Positions 40,406 through 50,057 are shown, counted from the stretch's first letter. The stretch is 57,609 bases of DNA from an uncultured Clostridia bacterium (GCA_947588805.1 CANPYR010000010.1:1-57609); one strand, 5' to 3'. The notes: generated from the sequence alone by a model not told the origin. Translations and numbers: made by a program.

Positions 40406-40639
40406 TTAGTCGATCTCAACCATAATCTCCTGACCGGCCTTGGCGGCGGCGGAGCGCATGAGAGTGCGGATAGCCTTGGCAATTCTGCCCTGCTTGCCGA
40501 TCACTCGTCCCATATCGTCGGGAGCAACATGAAGGTGATATACAACTACGCCGTCTTCGTTGGGTTCGTCAACGGCAACCTCGACGGCAGTCTTATCATC
40601 TACAAGTCCCGCCGCGATGTTTCTTAAAAGCTCTGTCAT
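40406..40639 (-). CDS. khpA: KH-domain RNA-binding protein KhpA
   Basis: The 77-residue protein (YlqC family) is a single KH domain. The GxxG loop in MGRVIGKQGRIAKAIRTLM (residues about 44-62) contacts RNA. KhpA usually acts with KhpB (Jag/EloR) in RNA binding and cell elongation. It sits after rpsP as usual. ATG 40639 has an AGG-containing site upstream of the start at modest strength. A terminator follows it. Confidence 0.9.
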   Translation of the reverse strand: MTELLRNIAAGLVDDKTAVEVAVDEPNEDGVVVYHLHVAPDDMGRVIGKQGRIAKAIRTLMRSAAAKAGQEIMVEID

Positions 40640-40699
40640 TTTTTGTTTACCTGTCCCCGTTTAAAGCGGGGAACGTCCTTTCGTTGAATTGTGATTGAA

Positions 40700-40942
40700 T
40701 TAAAGTATACCGTTCTTCTTGAATAAAGCCTTAACGGTATCAGTCGGCTGCGCGCCGTTATCTATCCACTTCTTCGCTGTCTCGGCGTCGGCCTTGAAGG
40801 AAGCGGGCTCGGTAGTGGGATCGTAATATCCGATCTCTTCTATGAACCGTCCGTCACGCGGATAACGTGAATCGGCAACTACTATGCGGTAGAAGGGATC
40901 CTTCTTGGCGCCGATTCTTCTCAGTCTGATCTTGACTGCCAT
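40700..40942 (-). CDS. rpsP: 30S ribosomal protein S16
   Basis: The 80-residue ribosomal protein binds early in 30S assembly. [42 protein letters not shown] is the diagnostic opening. I place the start at ATG 40942, with GGAGGTGA before it; the longer frame to 41068 adds a non-conserved Arg-rich extension. The gap to ffh (309 bp) is mostly non-coding pyrimidine-rich DNA on the plus strand. Confidence 0.95.
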   Translation of the reverse strand: MAVKIRLRRIGAKKDPFYRIVVADSRYPRDGRFIEEIGYYDPTTEPASFKADAETAKKWIDNGAQPTDTVKALFKKNGIL

Positions 40943-41251
40943 TTTATATTCACCTCCACTTATAATCTCGAAACGCCGTTTTTTCCGGAATATCCTGCTT
41001 CGCCTTTTGGCGCGCGGCTTTCCGGGAGCCGACGGTTGCTGTAATGTATCTCCATAAGCTTCGGACAAATATATCTGCCCTTACGCTTAATCCGGACTTA
41101 TTTTTATCATGCAAAACGCTATAAATTCTCGCTCCGCATCCCTTCGTCTCTCACCCCAAGCTCCCTCTTCTCTCTCCCCACGTCGCGCCCGTTCTTGCAC
41201 CCCACGCTTGCAGCCCCTGCTCGCACCCCTGCTGACGCCCGCTCGCAGCGC

Positions 41252-42625
41252 TTACTTCATGTTCTGGAGCTCTTTCATCAGATCCTTCGGCATACCGGGG
41301 ATGAACTTTCTCCGTTTTCCTTTGCCGTTTTTCCCGGAGCCGGTTATTCCCATCTGCTTCATCATCTTCTGCATCTGCTCGAACTGCCGCAAAAGCCTGT
41401 TCACATCCTCGACTCTCGTACCGCTTCCCGCCGCTATCCTTCTCTTTCGCGAGGGATTTATAAGCGACGGCTTGGCGCGCTCCGCGGGAGTCATAGAAAG
41501 TATCATCGCTTCCGTCCTCGGAAGCTGCTTCTCGTCGATCTTTGACTCGTCGATCTTTCCCGCGCCCGGCATCATCTCAAGAATCGATCTTAGCGATCCC
41601 ATCTTCTTTATCTGCTTCATCTGGTCAAGAAGATCGTTTAGATCAAAACCGCCTTTTTCAAGCTTTGAAGCCATTTTCTCGGCTTCCTTATCGTCTATCG
41701 CGCTCTGCGCCTTTTCTATAAGCGACAAAACGTCGCCCATTCCTAAAATTCTTGAAGCCATGCGCTCGGGGTGGAAAGGCTCGAAGTCCTCTATCTTCTC
41801 GCCTACGCCCACAAACTTTATCGGCTTTCCCGTCGCCGCAAGTACCGAAAGCGCCGCGCCGCCCCTGGTATCGGAGTCAAGCTTTGTAAGTATGACGCTG
41901 TCGATCCCGATCTCGTCGTCAAACGTCTTCGCAACGTTCACGGCTTCCTGTCCCGTCATGGCGTCTACGACAAGAATTATCTCCGACGGCTCGGAAAGCT
42001 CCTTTATGTCCTTGAGCTCGTTCATAAGCTCTTCGTCTATCTGCAAACGTCCCGCGGTATCAAGTATTACTATGTCGTTTCCGTGGTCCTTGGCATGCTT
42101 AATGGCTTCTCGCGCTATGGTGCGCGGATCTATCTGTCCCATCTCAAATACCGGGACTCCCGCTCTCTCGCCTACGATCTTAAGCTGCTCAATAGCCGCC
42201 GGACGGTATACGTCGCACCCGACCAGGATCGGCCGCCTGTCAATCTTCCTGAAATAGTTCGCAAGCTTTGCGGCATGGGTAGTCTTACCGCTTCCCTGAA
42301 GCCCGCACATCATTATTATGCAGGGCGGCTTAGCCGGGAAGTTTATCTTTGTATTGCTCTCGCCCATAAGCGCTACGAGCTCTTCGTTCACTATCTTTAT
42401 GACCTGCTGAGCCGGCGTGAGACTCTCCAAAACCTCCGAGCCTATGCAGCGCTCGGTGAGCTTCGCCACAAAATCCTTAACGACCTTGTAGCTTACGTCC
42501 GCTTCGAGCAGGGCGAGCCTTACCTCTCGCATGCATGCCCTTACGTCGGCTTCGGAAAGCTTTCCGCGGTTCTTTAATTTTTTGAATACTCCCGAAAGCT
42601 TTTCGGATAAACCTTCAAAGGCCAA
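41252..42625 (-). CDS. ffh: Signal recognition particle protein Ffh
   Basis: The 457-residue GTPase binds signal sequences at the ribosome exit and 4.5S RNA, and delivers nascent chains to FtsY. The N domain (MAFEGLSEKLSGVFKKL), G motifs (GLQGSGKTTHAAKLA, DTAGRLQIDEELM, TKLDSDTRGGAALS) and Met-rich M domain (FEQMQKMMKQMGIT, near the C-terminus) are present; the G1 motif has TTH where TTT is common. The M domain ends FIPGMPKDLMKELQNMK. An 4.5S RNA gene was not found in the window. Confidence 0.95.
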   Translation of the reverse strand: MAFEGLSEKLSGVFKKLKNRGKLSEADVRACMREVRLALLEADVSYKVVKDFVAKLTERCIGSEVLESLTPAQQVIKIVNEELVALMGESNTKINFPAKPPCIIMMCGLQGSGKTTHAAKLANYFRKIDRRPILVGCDVYRPAAIEQLKIVGERAGVPVFEMGQIDPRTIAREAIKHAKDHGNDIVILDTAGRLQIDEELMNELKDIKELSEPSEIILVVDAMTGQEAVNVAKTFDDEIGIDSVILTKLDSDTRGGAALSVLAATGKPIKFVGVGEKIEDFEPFHPERMASRILGMGDVLSLIEKAQSAIDDKEAEKMASKLEKGGFDLNDLLDQMKQIKKMGSLRSILEMMPGAGKIDESKIDEKQLPRTEAMILSMTPAERAKPSLINPSRKRRIAAGSGTRVEDVNRLLRQFEQMQKMMKQMGITGSGKNGKGKRRKFIPGMPKDLMKELQNMK

Positions 42626-42711
42626 TTGTATACACGCTCCCTATCAAAATACCAAAATACAGTATCGGCACGGTACCGTCCCGACGGTATTATTTACTCT
42701 CCGTCCCGCTT

Positions 42712-43074
42712 TCATTCTACGCCTTTAGCGATCTCGGATTTTATTTTCTCAAGCTTTTCTATTACGTTTTTCGTCGTCGTATACGAGCGGCAGTCAGAAA
42801 TTATTGAGTTGCAGCCCTCGGTAACGTCGGCAAGAAGCCGCTTATACTTTTCGAGCGTCTCTATAACTCCGATTTTGCTCTCAAGCTCGCTCAGGGTTTC
42901 CTCCCCGCGCTTGATAGAATCCCTCACGCCCTGGCGGGAGATTCCTGCCGTCTCGGCGATCTCGGAAAGCGAGAGATCCTCGTTATAGTAAAGCTCGAGC
43001 ATATCCCTCTGCTTGTCTGTAAGGACGCCGCCGTATATATCCAAAAGCGCGGCATATCTTAAATCCTTGGCCAC
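42712..43074 (-). CDS. ylxM: YlxM family DNA-binding protein
   Basis: The 120-residue protein (UPF0122) contains an HTH resembling sigma region 4 (LTDKQRDMLELYYNEDLSLSEIAETAGISRQGVRDSIKRGE, residues about 18-55). It normally precedes ffh and is thought to modulate SRP function or its expression. Start is GTG 43074, with GAAGGGTG upstream. It is first in the ffh-containing operon. Confidence 0.9.
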   Translation of the reverse strand: MAKDLRYAALLDIYGGVLTDKQRDMLELYYNEDLSLSEIAETAGISRQGVRDSIKRGEETLSELESKIGVIETLEKYKRLLADVTEGCNSIISDCRSYTTTKNVIEKLEKIKSEIAKGVE

Positions 43075-43152
43075 AATATCACCCTTCCGGAACGCGCGAA
43101 GATACTAAATGTTGCGATGATTGTAAAGCTTATCGGCTTTACATTGCTTATT

Positions 43153-43181
43153 ATTATATACTATTTTTCCTCGGTTGTCAA
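43153..43181 (-). promoter_or_regulatory. Promoter of the ylxM-ffh operon
   Basis: On the minus strand: TTGACA (43176-43181), a 17-nt spacer and TATAAT (43153-43158). A GTAAAGC/GCTTTAC hairpin (43123-43142) lies in the leader. Confidence 0.85.
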
Positions 43182-43324
43182 GGGGGTGCGAGAAATTTTT
43201 TGAAATTTGTTGAGGAAGCGAAGCGAGGGTGGAAAGCGTGATGGCTTTACAGTGGCCCCCGCGTCCCGTCGAATCCGACAGAACGCGAGGACCTGTGCGA
43301 TTATACCGTTTTCTCCCCTACCCT

Positions 43325-46300
43325 TTAATACCCCCGCGCATAATATATCCCCACCGTTCCCGAAGGGAGACCGGATATGCCGGAGAGGTCCGCGTAAAGA
43401 CGGAAATACATATTCCCGTCGCTTAAATATACTATCTCCGTGCAGGATTCAAGCAGCCTGTCCGGGTAGGGCTCCGAAACCGGGGCGTTCGTTATATACT
43501 CCCCGCTTTCGTACAGCTTCCTCGCGCCGTCCCAGCCGAACGCAGTTTTTTCCTCCGATACGCTGTAAAATTCCGTCGGATCCCTGAAAACTATTCGGCT
43601 GATTTTTCCCTCGGAAGAAAGATCGAACACCGCGGTCTTTCCGTAGAAAAATCTGTAATACGTCTCGGTCGCGCCGAATGCCGGGTAGACAGTTATCAGC
43701 GTTCCGTCGCCGCGCGGCTTATATCCGAACGCGCTCATAAAGCTGTCAAAGCCTTCGCCGAAAAGCTTCTTATAATATCCGATAATCGCTTTTCCTGCTC
43801 TTGCGGCCCTGTCGGTCGGTGAAATATCCAAAGAATAGATCCCGCTCAGAGCGCCGTTTGCGGCCTTTTCGGGGTCTTGAACCTCTTCGCCCGAGCTCGC
43901 ATTCCCATCCGAAACCGGCATATCAAACGGCTCGTAAAATTCCACTCTGTATTCATACCCAAACTCGGTTATACTTGCGGAAAGCTTAGCTTCATCAGTT
44001 TCAGATTCGATCCCGCCGTCGGTTTTTATTATCTTTTCGGGATACAGCTTGCCGAGCCCAAGGCCGTCTGCGATTTTTATAAGCTCTTTTTCAAGCGCGT
44101 CAGTATCCGCAGATTCCGGCGCGGTCCTTTTGAACGAAGGGACCTTGACGCCGAGGGAGAGATTATAGCTCGGCATGCCGAAGCCCTGCGCTATAAGCTC
44201 CGCTTCCTCAAGACTGCATACGCCGTCAAGACCTGCTATCGGGTTTTCTTCGGGACGCTTTTGCTCGCTTTCTTCATAGCTTACCGCGCTTCCGTCATAG
44301 CTTATTTCGGGATCGATATATTCCGCTCCGACTGCGGGGACATAGTACGCCCCGAATTCTTTGAGACCGTTTATATTCTGCTTGGGAAGCTCGACATAGA
44401 ATTTATAAAACGGCATAAACGTCTCGACGCTTTCCGATACGAAATATTCAAGATCAAAACGCGCGATTTTATCAGCGCCCGGGAATGCGTAGGGAGCCGA
44501 TGAAAGATATCTTCCCGCTTCAAGCTCTTTTTCGGCTTCTTCGGGAGTTATAAGCTCAAAATCGCCGAGAGAACCGTCCGTATCGGTATTATATATCCTG
44601 ATAAGATACAGCCTGTCGCTGTCGTCGGTATAAAATTCCGCTCTTCTGAACGCGTAATTTAAAATCCTGTCGGAATCGCTTCCGGAACCCTCGTAGAGCA
44701 CCGCCCTGTATCCGAGCGTTTTACCGTCTGCGCTCATATCCCCGCCCTCGATTTCGGCGACCGGGTTTTCCATCCCCAAAATATCCGAATACTCGTTTTT
44801 AAGATACTCGGCAAGCTTTCGAGCGGATTCGGGAGCGGAGGTCCCGAGACCGTCGGGAAGGGCGATATGCTCCTTGAACTCTATCGTCGCGGTGAGATAT
44901 ATATCCGTTTTTATATTCATCCTTTCGCCGGATATCCCGAGCGATCTTACGGTGAAATATCCCTCCGGGACCTCTTCGCCGTTCTCACTGAATTTCTCTG
45001 TCGCGCGTTTTATATCTTCCTCGTCGGGATATTTCTCTATCTTCGGCTCGCTCCCCTCTGCGTACTCCCCCGCCCTCTTTGCCGTCTTAAGAAGAATATC
45101 AAGCATTTTGTCATAGTCCTGATCATACGGGATATATCCGTTTTCAAGAGTTATCGGGTTTTCATATACCGGAAGAGCTTCGATCTTCATATCCTCCGTC
45201 CAGGGATTTGCGGTCAGAATAGACGAAATATCCGGCGCGATATATCCTTCGTATCCCATCGCGGTTTCGCCAAGCTCGGGATGAAGAAGTCTTATCTCTG
45301 ACGCGCTCGGTGATATATATCCGGCTTCCGAGAAGCTGTCGCGTAAAAATGCCGAAAGACTCTTTAACGTCGATTTCTGAGTATATATGACCGGATTGTT
45401 CTCGGTGACGGTAACTACCTCCCTTTCGCTTTCAGACATCTTCATATCAAGGTTTATATAGTCCCCGGAGAGCTTTACTCTTTCGCCTAATATCCGATAC
45501 GCAAATATTTCGCCGTTTATCTCGTAAAGCTCAAACTCCAAAAGCGGCTCCGGAACGCTCGGCTTGCCCTCCGTTATCCCGTCTTTTATGCATATAAGAT
45601 AGCTTTCGCCCGCTCTGAATCCGGGGCAGCCCTTTATCTGCCTTTCTGAAGTCCCGGCGTGGATGATAGTGAAGCTTATATCCGTCGATTCGTCCTTAAG
45701 CACGTCGTAGTACGCCTTAACGCGGTAAAGAGTTGAATCCGGACTTATATCGTAGCCGCATACCGCGTTCGCTTCGTATTTGTCATACGTCTTTTCGACC
45801 GTGACAAGATATATCTCGGTTTTCTCCGACAGTTTATCCTCCAAAAGCTCCGTCCAGCTCGATACCCCTCCCGTCGCGGGGACCGGCTCGCTTATATTTA
45901 CGTCCTTATATATCGGATCCTCTTTTCTGCTGAGCTCATATATCCCGCCGCCGAGCCTTGTTTCCGACGTTTCGGATATGATCCCGCGCCTTCTCCAGTC
46001 CGAAAGCATAAAATCTGCAAGGCTTTTAAGAGTTGATTTCTGAGTATATATCTCGGGATTATTCTCCTCGGTAGTTATACTTGACTCCTCGCCGTCGGAA
46101 AATTCAAGGTCTATATTCCTGCATTCGGGATAGCCGTAGTCTATGATATCATTTTCAGTCGGGAAAAGCTTTATATCCCTGCTCCCGATATGGTAGGAAA
46201 GCTTGATCCCGTTTACCTCCGCAAGCGCAAACCTTAATTCTCGGATCGCTTCCGCGTATTCGCCGCTTTCAAATACCACGGGAGAGAAAAGCCTTTTTCC

Positions 46301-48214
46301 GGATTCGTACTCCGGCTCTCCCTCGGCAGGGAAGTTATGCCCGCCGTACTGAAGGATATAAAACGTATAATCTACCCTTCTGTCTCCTATATAATCATAC
46401 AGCGCGCGGGCAAGATATAATACCGCCTTTTCTTCCGCTATCTCTTCGCAGTCGGGAGCGATCTTAAGGGCTTCATCCTTATCAAGCGCCGAAACGATCT
46501 CATATTCAAGAAGCCTTATGTTTTCGGTTCCGCTTTTTTCAATCCCGCTCATCAGCTCGTTATAGCTTCCGGCTCCGGCCGAAACGGGGTTGATCTTTAT
46601 ATCGGGGTTCTCGGGATAGATAGGCTCTGAAACCGGCTCGTAAACATAGTCGAGCCCGTCGATCGCAGTCTCAAAGGCTTTATCGCTGTAGCCGGGATTT
46701 GAAAGCGCCGTGATATTTCCTTTAGCGTACTGATCAAGTTTATATTCGAGAGCGCTTCTTGCGGAGTCGGTAAGGCCGATTCCGTCGTAGTACGGCTTTA
46801 TACTTTTTATATCCTCTTTCGTTATCCCCGCGGCTTCATAGTCCTGCGCGGAGTGAAGATATATCCACCAAAGAGAATAAAGATTTTTGCCTTTTCTGAT
46901 CGCAGTACCGCTTGCAAAACGCTCCGCTATCTCCTCGGGGGTTCCGCTGTATAAAAGCTCGATCTCTTCATCCGTAAAGCCTTCGCCCGTCGCCTTATCG
47001 GCAAGCTCGGAATATTTTTCTATCTCGCTTCTTTCGATCCCGAAATATTTTATATAGCTGTAAAGATTTGCAAACTCGTCTATCGCGGTATACTCCCCTC
47101 CGCTCGACGAATACTTTTCAAGCCACTCAGTAACCTCATCTAAGTCTTTTATAAGCGACATATCGATATAGCCGAGTCTTTGATCGGTCGCAGCGTAAAA
47201 CTCCGCGTTTTCATCCCCTCCGGAGCCTGCGCCGTTTTCAAAAGCCGGCGGCATGATATTCTCCGACAGCGCATAAACTCCCGGAAGCATGGGATTTATA
47301 AGCTTCATGCCGGAAAAATATTCTTTTAGAGCCTGCGAAAGCTGGTACGGCTTATACGCTGCGCGATATCTTGCGGGGTTTGAAGTCGCTGTGGTCTCGC
47401 GCGTAAAGTCTTTTGACAAAAGATAATTTTCAAGCCCGGATTCGGCTGTCTGAGACTCGTCCCCCCTTGCGAGAGCGTACTCAAGGCCGCCGGATTCCAC
47501 TATGTCGTAGCTGAAGCTTTCGGGGCGGTATATCCTTGTTATATCCCCGCTGCCTTTTTCGGTTATCAGCTCTACAGTATCCCCTTCGGAATAGGGCGGT
47601 CTTCCGGATATCTGCTCCGAAACGGTACCGGAAAGACAGAATATTATATCCCGCTCGGCGCTCTTATCCGAAAAGCAGTCGTATATTATCCTGCCGCGGT
47701 AAAACGTCGCGGAGGAGTCCCCTCTTTTAACGCTGTAGCCGTCAAGCTCTTTAGCTTCCTCTTCGGGTATTATCCCGGAAATCACAATCCTGTAAAGCGA
47801 ATCTATAGCCCCTTCATACGTCCCGGAAAGCTCTTTTAACCCAACGGGAGAATATTCGGGAGTCGCTTCCTCAAATATTTCGTCGTAGATACCGAGGTTA
47901 TGATACTCTTCAATGCCGTCGGTAAAGCCTTCGGAGTGATTCATCCCTTCCGGGATATCATTTTCCTCCGTGACCGTTATGTTCTCGGGAGTCGAATATG
48001 GAAGCGGCTCTTCCCGGTTCGGGGATACTTCAATATGCGTTCTGCGAGAGAAGAATACCCCGGTTCCGATTACTAACGCCGCGCACGCCGCAGCAGCTAT
48101 ATATTTTACCCGCCGATTATTTCTCTTCGTAACGCTCTCGCGCGCTCTGTCGGCTTCTTCAATTATCCCGTCGCTCAGATGATTCAAGGACTCGGAAAAA
48201 TCAATCTTATTCAT
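43325..48214 (-). CDS. Giant membrane-anchored partner of an ECF sigma factor (anti-sigma-like)
   Basis: The 1629-residue protein starts with about 50 cytosolic residues, one membrane helix (about 53-68, AAAACAALVIGTGVFF) and an extracellular part of over 1550 residues. The cytosolic start (MNKIDFSESLNHLSDGIIEEADRARE) resembles that of clostridial anti-sigma partners, and the gene overlaps the ECF sigma gene by four bases (ATGA). The extracellular part has diverged internal repeats: a TENNPxIYTQKSTLKSL block occurs twice (about residues 730 and 945), and IxxGxxxYLIC/SGRPPYSEGDTVELI-type beta modules occur several times; Tyr, Glu, Ser and Pro are rich. No enzyme signature is visible. A role as an outside sensor that releases the sigma factor is inference. 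Typical anti-sigma partners are 200-400 residues, so its size is exceptional. Confidence 0.75.
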   Translation of the reverse strand: MNKIDFSESLNHLSDGIIEEADRARESVTKRNNRRVKYIAAAACAALVIGTGVFFSRRTHIEVSPNREEPLPYSTPENITVTEENDIPEGMNHSEGFTDGIEEYHNLGIYDEIFEEATPEYSPVGLKELSGTYEGAIDSLYRIVISGIIPEEEAKELDGYSVKRGDSSATFYRGRIIYDCFSDKSAERDIIFCLSGTVSEQISGRPPYSEGDTVELITEKGSGDITRIYRPESFSYDIVESGGLEYALARGDESQTAESGLENYLLSKDFTRETTATSNPARYRAAYKPYQLSQALKEYFSGMKLINPMLPGVYALSENIMPPAFENGAGSGGDENAEFYAATDQRLGYIDMSLIKDLDEVTEWLEKYSSSGGEYTAIDEFANLYSYIKYFGIERSEIEKYSELADKATGEGFTDEEIELLYSGTPEEIAERFASGTAIRKGKNLYSLWWIYLHSAQDYEAAGITKEDIKSIKPYYDGIGLTDSARSALEYKLDQYAKGNITALSNPGYSDKAFETAIDGLDYVYEPVSEPIYPENPDIKINPVSAGAGSYNELMSGIEKSGTENIRLLEYEIVSALDKDEALKIAPDCEEIAEEKAVLYLARALYDYIGDRRVDYTFYILQYGGHNFPAEGEPEYESGKRLFSPVVFESGEYAEAIRELRFALAEVNGIKLSYHIGSRDIKLFPTENDIIDYGYPECRNIDLEFSDGEESSITTEENNPEIYTQKSTLKSLADFMLSDWRRRGIISETSETRLGGGIYELSRKEDPIYKDVNISEPVPATGGVSSWTELLEDKLSEKTEIYLVTVEKTYDKYEANAVCGYDISPDSTLYRVKAYYDVLKDESTDISFTIIHAGTSERQIKGCPGFRAGESYLICIKDGITEGKPSVPEPLLEFELYEINGEIFAYRILGERVKLSGDYINLDMKMSESEREVVTVTENNPVIYTQKSTLKSLSAFLRDSFSEAGYISPSASEIRLLHPELGETAMGYEGYIAPDISSILTANPWTEDMKIEALPVYENPITLENGYIPYDQDYDKMLDILLKTAKRAGEYAEGSEPKIEKYPDEEDIKRATEKFSENGEEVPEGYFTVRSLGISGERMNIKTDIYLTATIEFKEHIALPDGLGTSAPESARKLAEYLKNEYSDILGMENPVAEIEGGDMSADGKTLGYRAVLYEGSGSDSDRILNYAFRRAEFYTDDSDRLYLIRIYNTDTDGSLGDFELITPEEAEKELEAGRYLSSAPYAFPGADKIARFDLEYFVSESVETFMPFYKFYVELPKQNINGLKEFGAYYVPAVGAEYIDPEISYDGSAVSYEESEQKRPEENPIAGLDGVCSLEEAELIAQGFGMPSYNLSLGVKVPSFKRTAPESADTDALEKELIKIADGLGLGKLYPEKIIKTDGGIESETDEAKLSASITEFGYEYRVEFYEPFDMPVSDGNASSGEEVQDPEKAANGALSGIYSLDISPTDRAARAGKAIIGYYKKLFGEGFDSFMSAFGYKPRGDGTLITVYPAFGATETYYRFFYGKTAVFDLSSEGKISRIVFRDPTEFYSVSEEKTAFGWDGARKLYESGEYITNAPVSEPYPDRLLESCTEIVYLSDGNMYFRLYADLSGISGLPSGTVGIYYARGY

Positions 48215-48768
48215 ATTTCGTATCCCTCCTTTTCAAGAAATTCTTTTAGCCCGCAGCGCGTGCGGTAAAGCATACTCTTTATTTTTGATTCGCTCGCGTT
48301 TTGTCTTGCCGCTATCTCCCGGACGGTATCGTTGAAATAATATCTCTGCACAAAGGCTGTTCGGGCGTTTTCGTTTAGCGACTTAAGATATTTTTCTATC
48401 TCCTCGCCCAAAAGCTTCGAGTCGAAATCATCCGGCGTATCGCCCTCCGAAAGTATGTCTGAAAGCTCGTCAAGGGATACAGTATATTCCGAAGCTATTC
48501 GCTTTTTTCTGTGCGCGCGGCGGTATGTATCGATAGAAAGCTGACGGGTTATCTTCCCGAGATAGGTCTTCAAAAGCCCCGGGCGCTGGGGCGGGATGGA
48601 ATTCCATGCCCTTAAAAGCGTTTCGTTGACCGCTTCCTTAGCGTCCTCTATATCCGCAAGGATATTATAAGCGATCTTCTGCAAATACGCCGAATATTTG
48701 GCTTCGGTCTCCCTTAGCGCCGTTTCATCTCTTTGCCAGAAAAGATCGACGATTATTTCGTCCTGCAT
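48211..48768 (-). CDS. ECF-type RNA polymerase sigma factor
   Basis: The 185-residue protein has sigma-70 region 2 (IVDLFWQRDETALRETEAKYSAYLQKIAYNILADIEDAKEAVNETLLRAWN, about 1-65) and region 4 (YFNDTVREIAARQNASESKIKSMLYRTRCGLKEFLE, about 145-180). It should direct RNA polymerase to stress or sensing genes, including its own operon: a GAAAC-N17-CGT element sits upstream. It is translationally coupled to the giant membrane protein, which probably restrains it. The ribosome site GGAGGATG lies before ATG 48768. Confidence 0.88.
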   Translation of the reverse strand: MQDEIIVDLFWQRDETALRETEAKYSAYLQKIAYNILADIEDAKEAVNETLLRAWNSIPPQRPGLLKTYLGKITRQLSIDTYRRAHRKKRIASEYTVSLDELSDILSEGDTPDDFDSKLLGEEIEKYLKSLNENARTAFVQRYYFNDTVREIAARQNASESKIKSMLYRTRCGLKEFLEKEGYEI

Positions 48769-48802
48769 TTTTCATCCTCCTTTTTCGGTCTTACTATATA
48801 TA

Positions 48803-48828
48803 ACGCTTTTTTAGGCATGGGGGTTTCG
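48803..48828 (-). promoter_or_regulatory. Candidate ECF autoregulatory promoter
   Basis: On the minus strand GAAAC (48823-48827), 17 nt and CGT (48803-48805). This resembles the SigW-type ECF consensus (TGAAAC-N16/17-CGT) and lies about 35 nt before the ECF sigma gene. It has no good sigma-A -10 with a -35. Confidence 0.5.
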
Positions 48829-48861
48829 CGGAATTCTAAAAAAATAAAATTATTTAAAAAT

Positions 48862-48895
48862 AAAAAAACAGACCCGCTTACAGATAAACGGGTCT
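48862..48895 (-). terminator. Terminator after the tRNA pair
   Basis: On the minus strand AGACCCG pairs with CGGGTCT across about 12 nt, followed by G and seven T. Confidence 0.85.
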
Positions 48896-48971
48896 TGGCT
48901 GCGGCACTAGGATTCGAACCTAGGGAATGCTGGAGTCAGAGTCCAGTGCCTTACCACTTGGCGATGCCGCA
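48896..48971 (-). tRNA. tRNA-Gln (CTG)
   Basis: The 76-nt cloverleaf on the minus strand begins TGCGGCATCGCCAAGTGG. The anticodon loop CTCTGAC gives anticodon CTG (reads CAG). The acceptor stem TGCGGCA/TGCCGCA closes, the T loop GGTTCGAATCC is standard, and the 3' CCA is encoded. Confidence 0.93.
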
Positions 48972-48975
48972 ATAT

Positions 48976-49051
48976 TGGCTGGGATAGGTGGATTCGAACC
49001 ACCGGAATGACGGAGTCAAAGTCCGCTGCCTTACCGCTTGGCTATATCCCA
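48976..49051 (-). tRNA. tRNA-Gln (TTG)
   Basis: The 76-nt cloverleaf on the minus strand begins TGGGATATAGCCAAGCGG. The anticodon loop CTTTGAC gives anticodon TTG (reads CAA). The acceptor stem TGGGATA/TATCCCA closes and CCA is encoded. It is upstream of the second Gln tRNA with only four bases between, so both are processed from one transcript. Confidence 0.93.
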
Positions 49052-49109
49052 ATGGTGTTGCCGATTGGGGTCCGGAAAAATTACTGCGTCGGCTCAGGAC
49101 AGCTTCATT

Positions 49110-49138
49110 ATTATATCACACAAGTTTAAAAAATGCAA
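49110..49138 (-). promoter_or_regulatory. Promoter of the tRNA-Gln pair
   Basis: On the minus strand: TTGCAT (49133-49138), a 17-nt spacer and TATAAT (49110-49115), about 58 nt before the first tRNA. Confidence 0.85.
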
Positions 49139-49174
49139 GTGTTTTTTTAAATTTTTTTCAAAAATTTTTTCATG

Positions 49175-49210
49175 CGGGAAAAAAGCCGGATATACCGGCC
49201 TTTTCCCGTA
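49175..49210 (-). terminator. Rho-independent terminator of mscS
   Basis: On the minus strand CGGGAAAAGGCCGG pairs with CCGGCTTTTTTCCCG across TATAT, with U-rich 3' side. It lies just after the mechanosensitive channel gene. Confidence 0.75.
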
Positions 49211-49218
49211 TTTTTTAA

Positions 49219-50028
49219 TCACTGATTCTTTACGTGAACGTCTAACTGAGGATAAGGGATCTCCACTCCCGCGCCGGCTACGTACTTTACCGAGCGCTCC
49301 ATGAGCTCCCACCTTGCGGGCCAGTAGTCCGAGCCGTTTACGTTTACCCTGAGCGTTACCGTAATGGACGATTCGCCGTGAGCGGAGATAAAAGCTATAG
49401 GAGCGGGATCCGTAAGTACATACGAGCTCTCCTCGGCGCACTTTAAAAGCGCTTTCTTCGCGGCTTCGCAGTCCGCGTCGTATCTTATCGCAACGTCGAT
49501 ATCTATTCCCCTTGTCGGCATGGCCGAAAGATTCGATACGGTGGAGGACGAAAGAACGGAGTTGGGGATATTTATAAGCTTTGAATCAACCGTCACAAGC
49601 TTGGTGTAAAAGATCCCGATCTCCTGAACCACTCCCTCTCCGACCGGCGTGACTATGTAGTCGCCGTAGTGGAAGGGCTTGAAGAGCATTATCATTACCC
49701 CGCCGGCGATATTTGAAAGCCCGCCCTGAAGGGCAAGACCTACGGCTAAGCCGCAGGAACCGATCGCCGCGATTATCGTAGCGGACGGAACTCCGAGGAT
49801 CTGAACTACGATTATGATAACAAGAGCGTTTAGCACAAGCTTGAGTCCCGAAAGAATAAGAGAGCTTACCCCGGGATCGACCTTTGAAAACGCCTTGCCT
49901 TTGCCGAGCTTCGAGACAAGCACCTTGACGATCTTAAGCCCGATAAGAAGGCATATAAGCGCTAAGACGATCTTTACCCCGAAGTCGACGAGATATACGT
50001 TCACAAAATTTATTAAAACGTCCATCAT
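49219..50028 (-). CDS. mscS: Small-conductance mechanosensitive channel (MscS family)
   Basis: The 269-residue protein has about three N-terminal membrane helices (residues about 12-110), ending with the pore helix that holds the Ala/Gly-rich packing region (IAAIGSCGLAVGLALQGGLSNIAGGVMIML). The beta domain (PFHYGDYIVTPVGEGVVQEIGIFYTKLVTVDSKLINIPN) is the diagnostic MscS vestibule. It opens on hypo-osmotic stress to release solutes. The gene has its own promoter and terminator. Confidence 0.93.
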   Translation of the reverse strand: MMDVLINFVNVYLVDFGVKIVLALICLLIGLKIVKVLVSKLGKGKAFSKVDPGVSSLILSGLKLVLNALVIIIVVQILGVPSATIIAAIGSCGLAVGLALQGGLSNIAGGVMIMLFKPFHYGDYIVTPVGEGVVQEIGIFYTKLVTVDSKLINIPNSVLSSSTVSNLSAMPTRGIDIDVAIRYDADCEAAKKALLKCAEESSYVLTDPAPIAFISAHGESSITVTLRVNVNGSDYWPARWELMERSVKYVAGAGVEIPYPQLDVHVKNQ

Positions 50029-50057
50029 AATAAATTATCTCCTTTGCAGTTTTTTTC

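Noticed and set aside
43185..43324. SRP RNA near ffh
   Set aside because: I looked for the conserved GGUCAGG...GGAAGCAGCC pattern and did not find it here.
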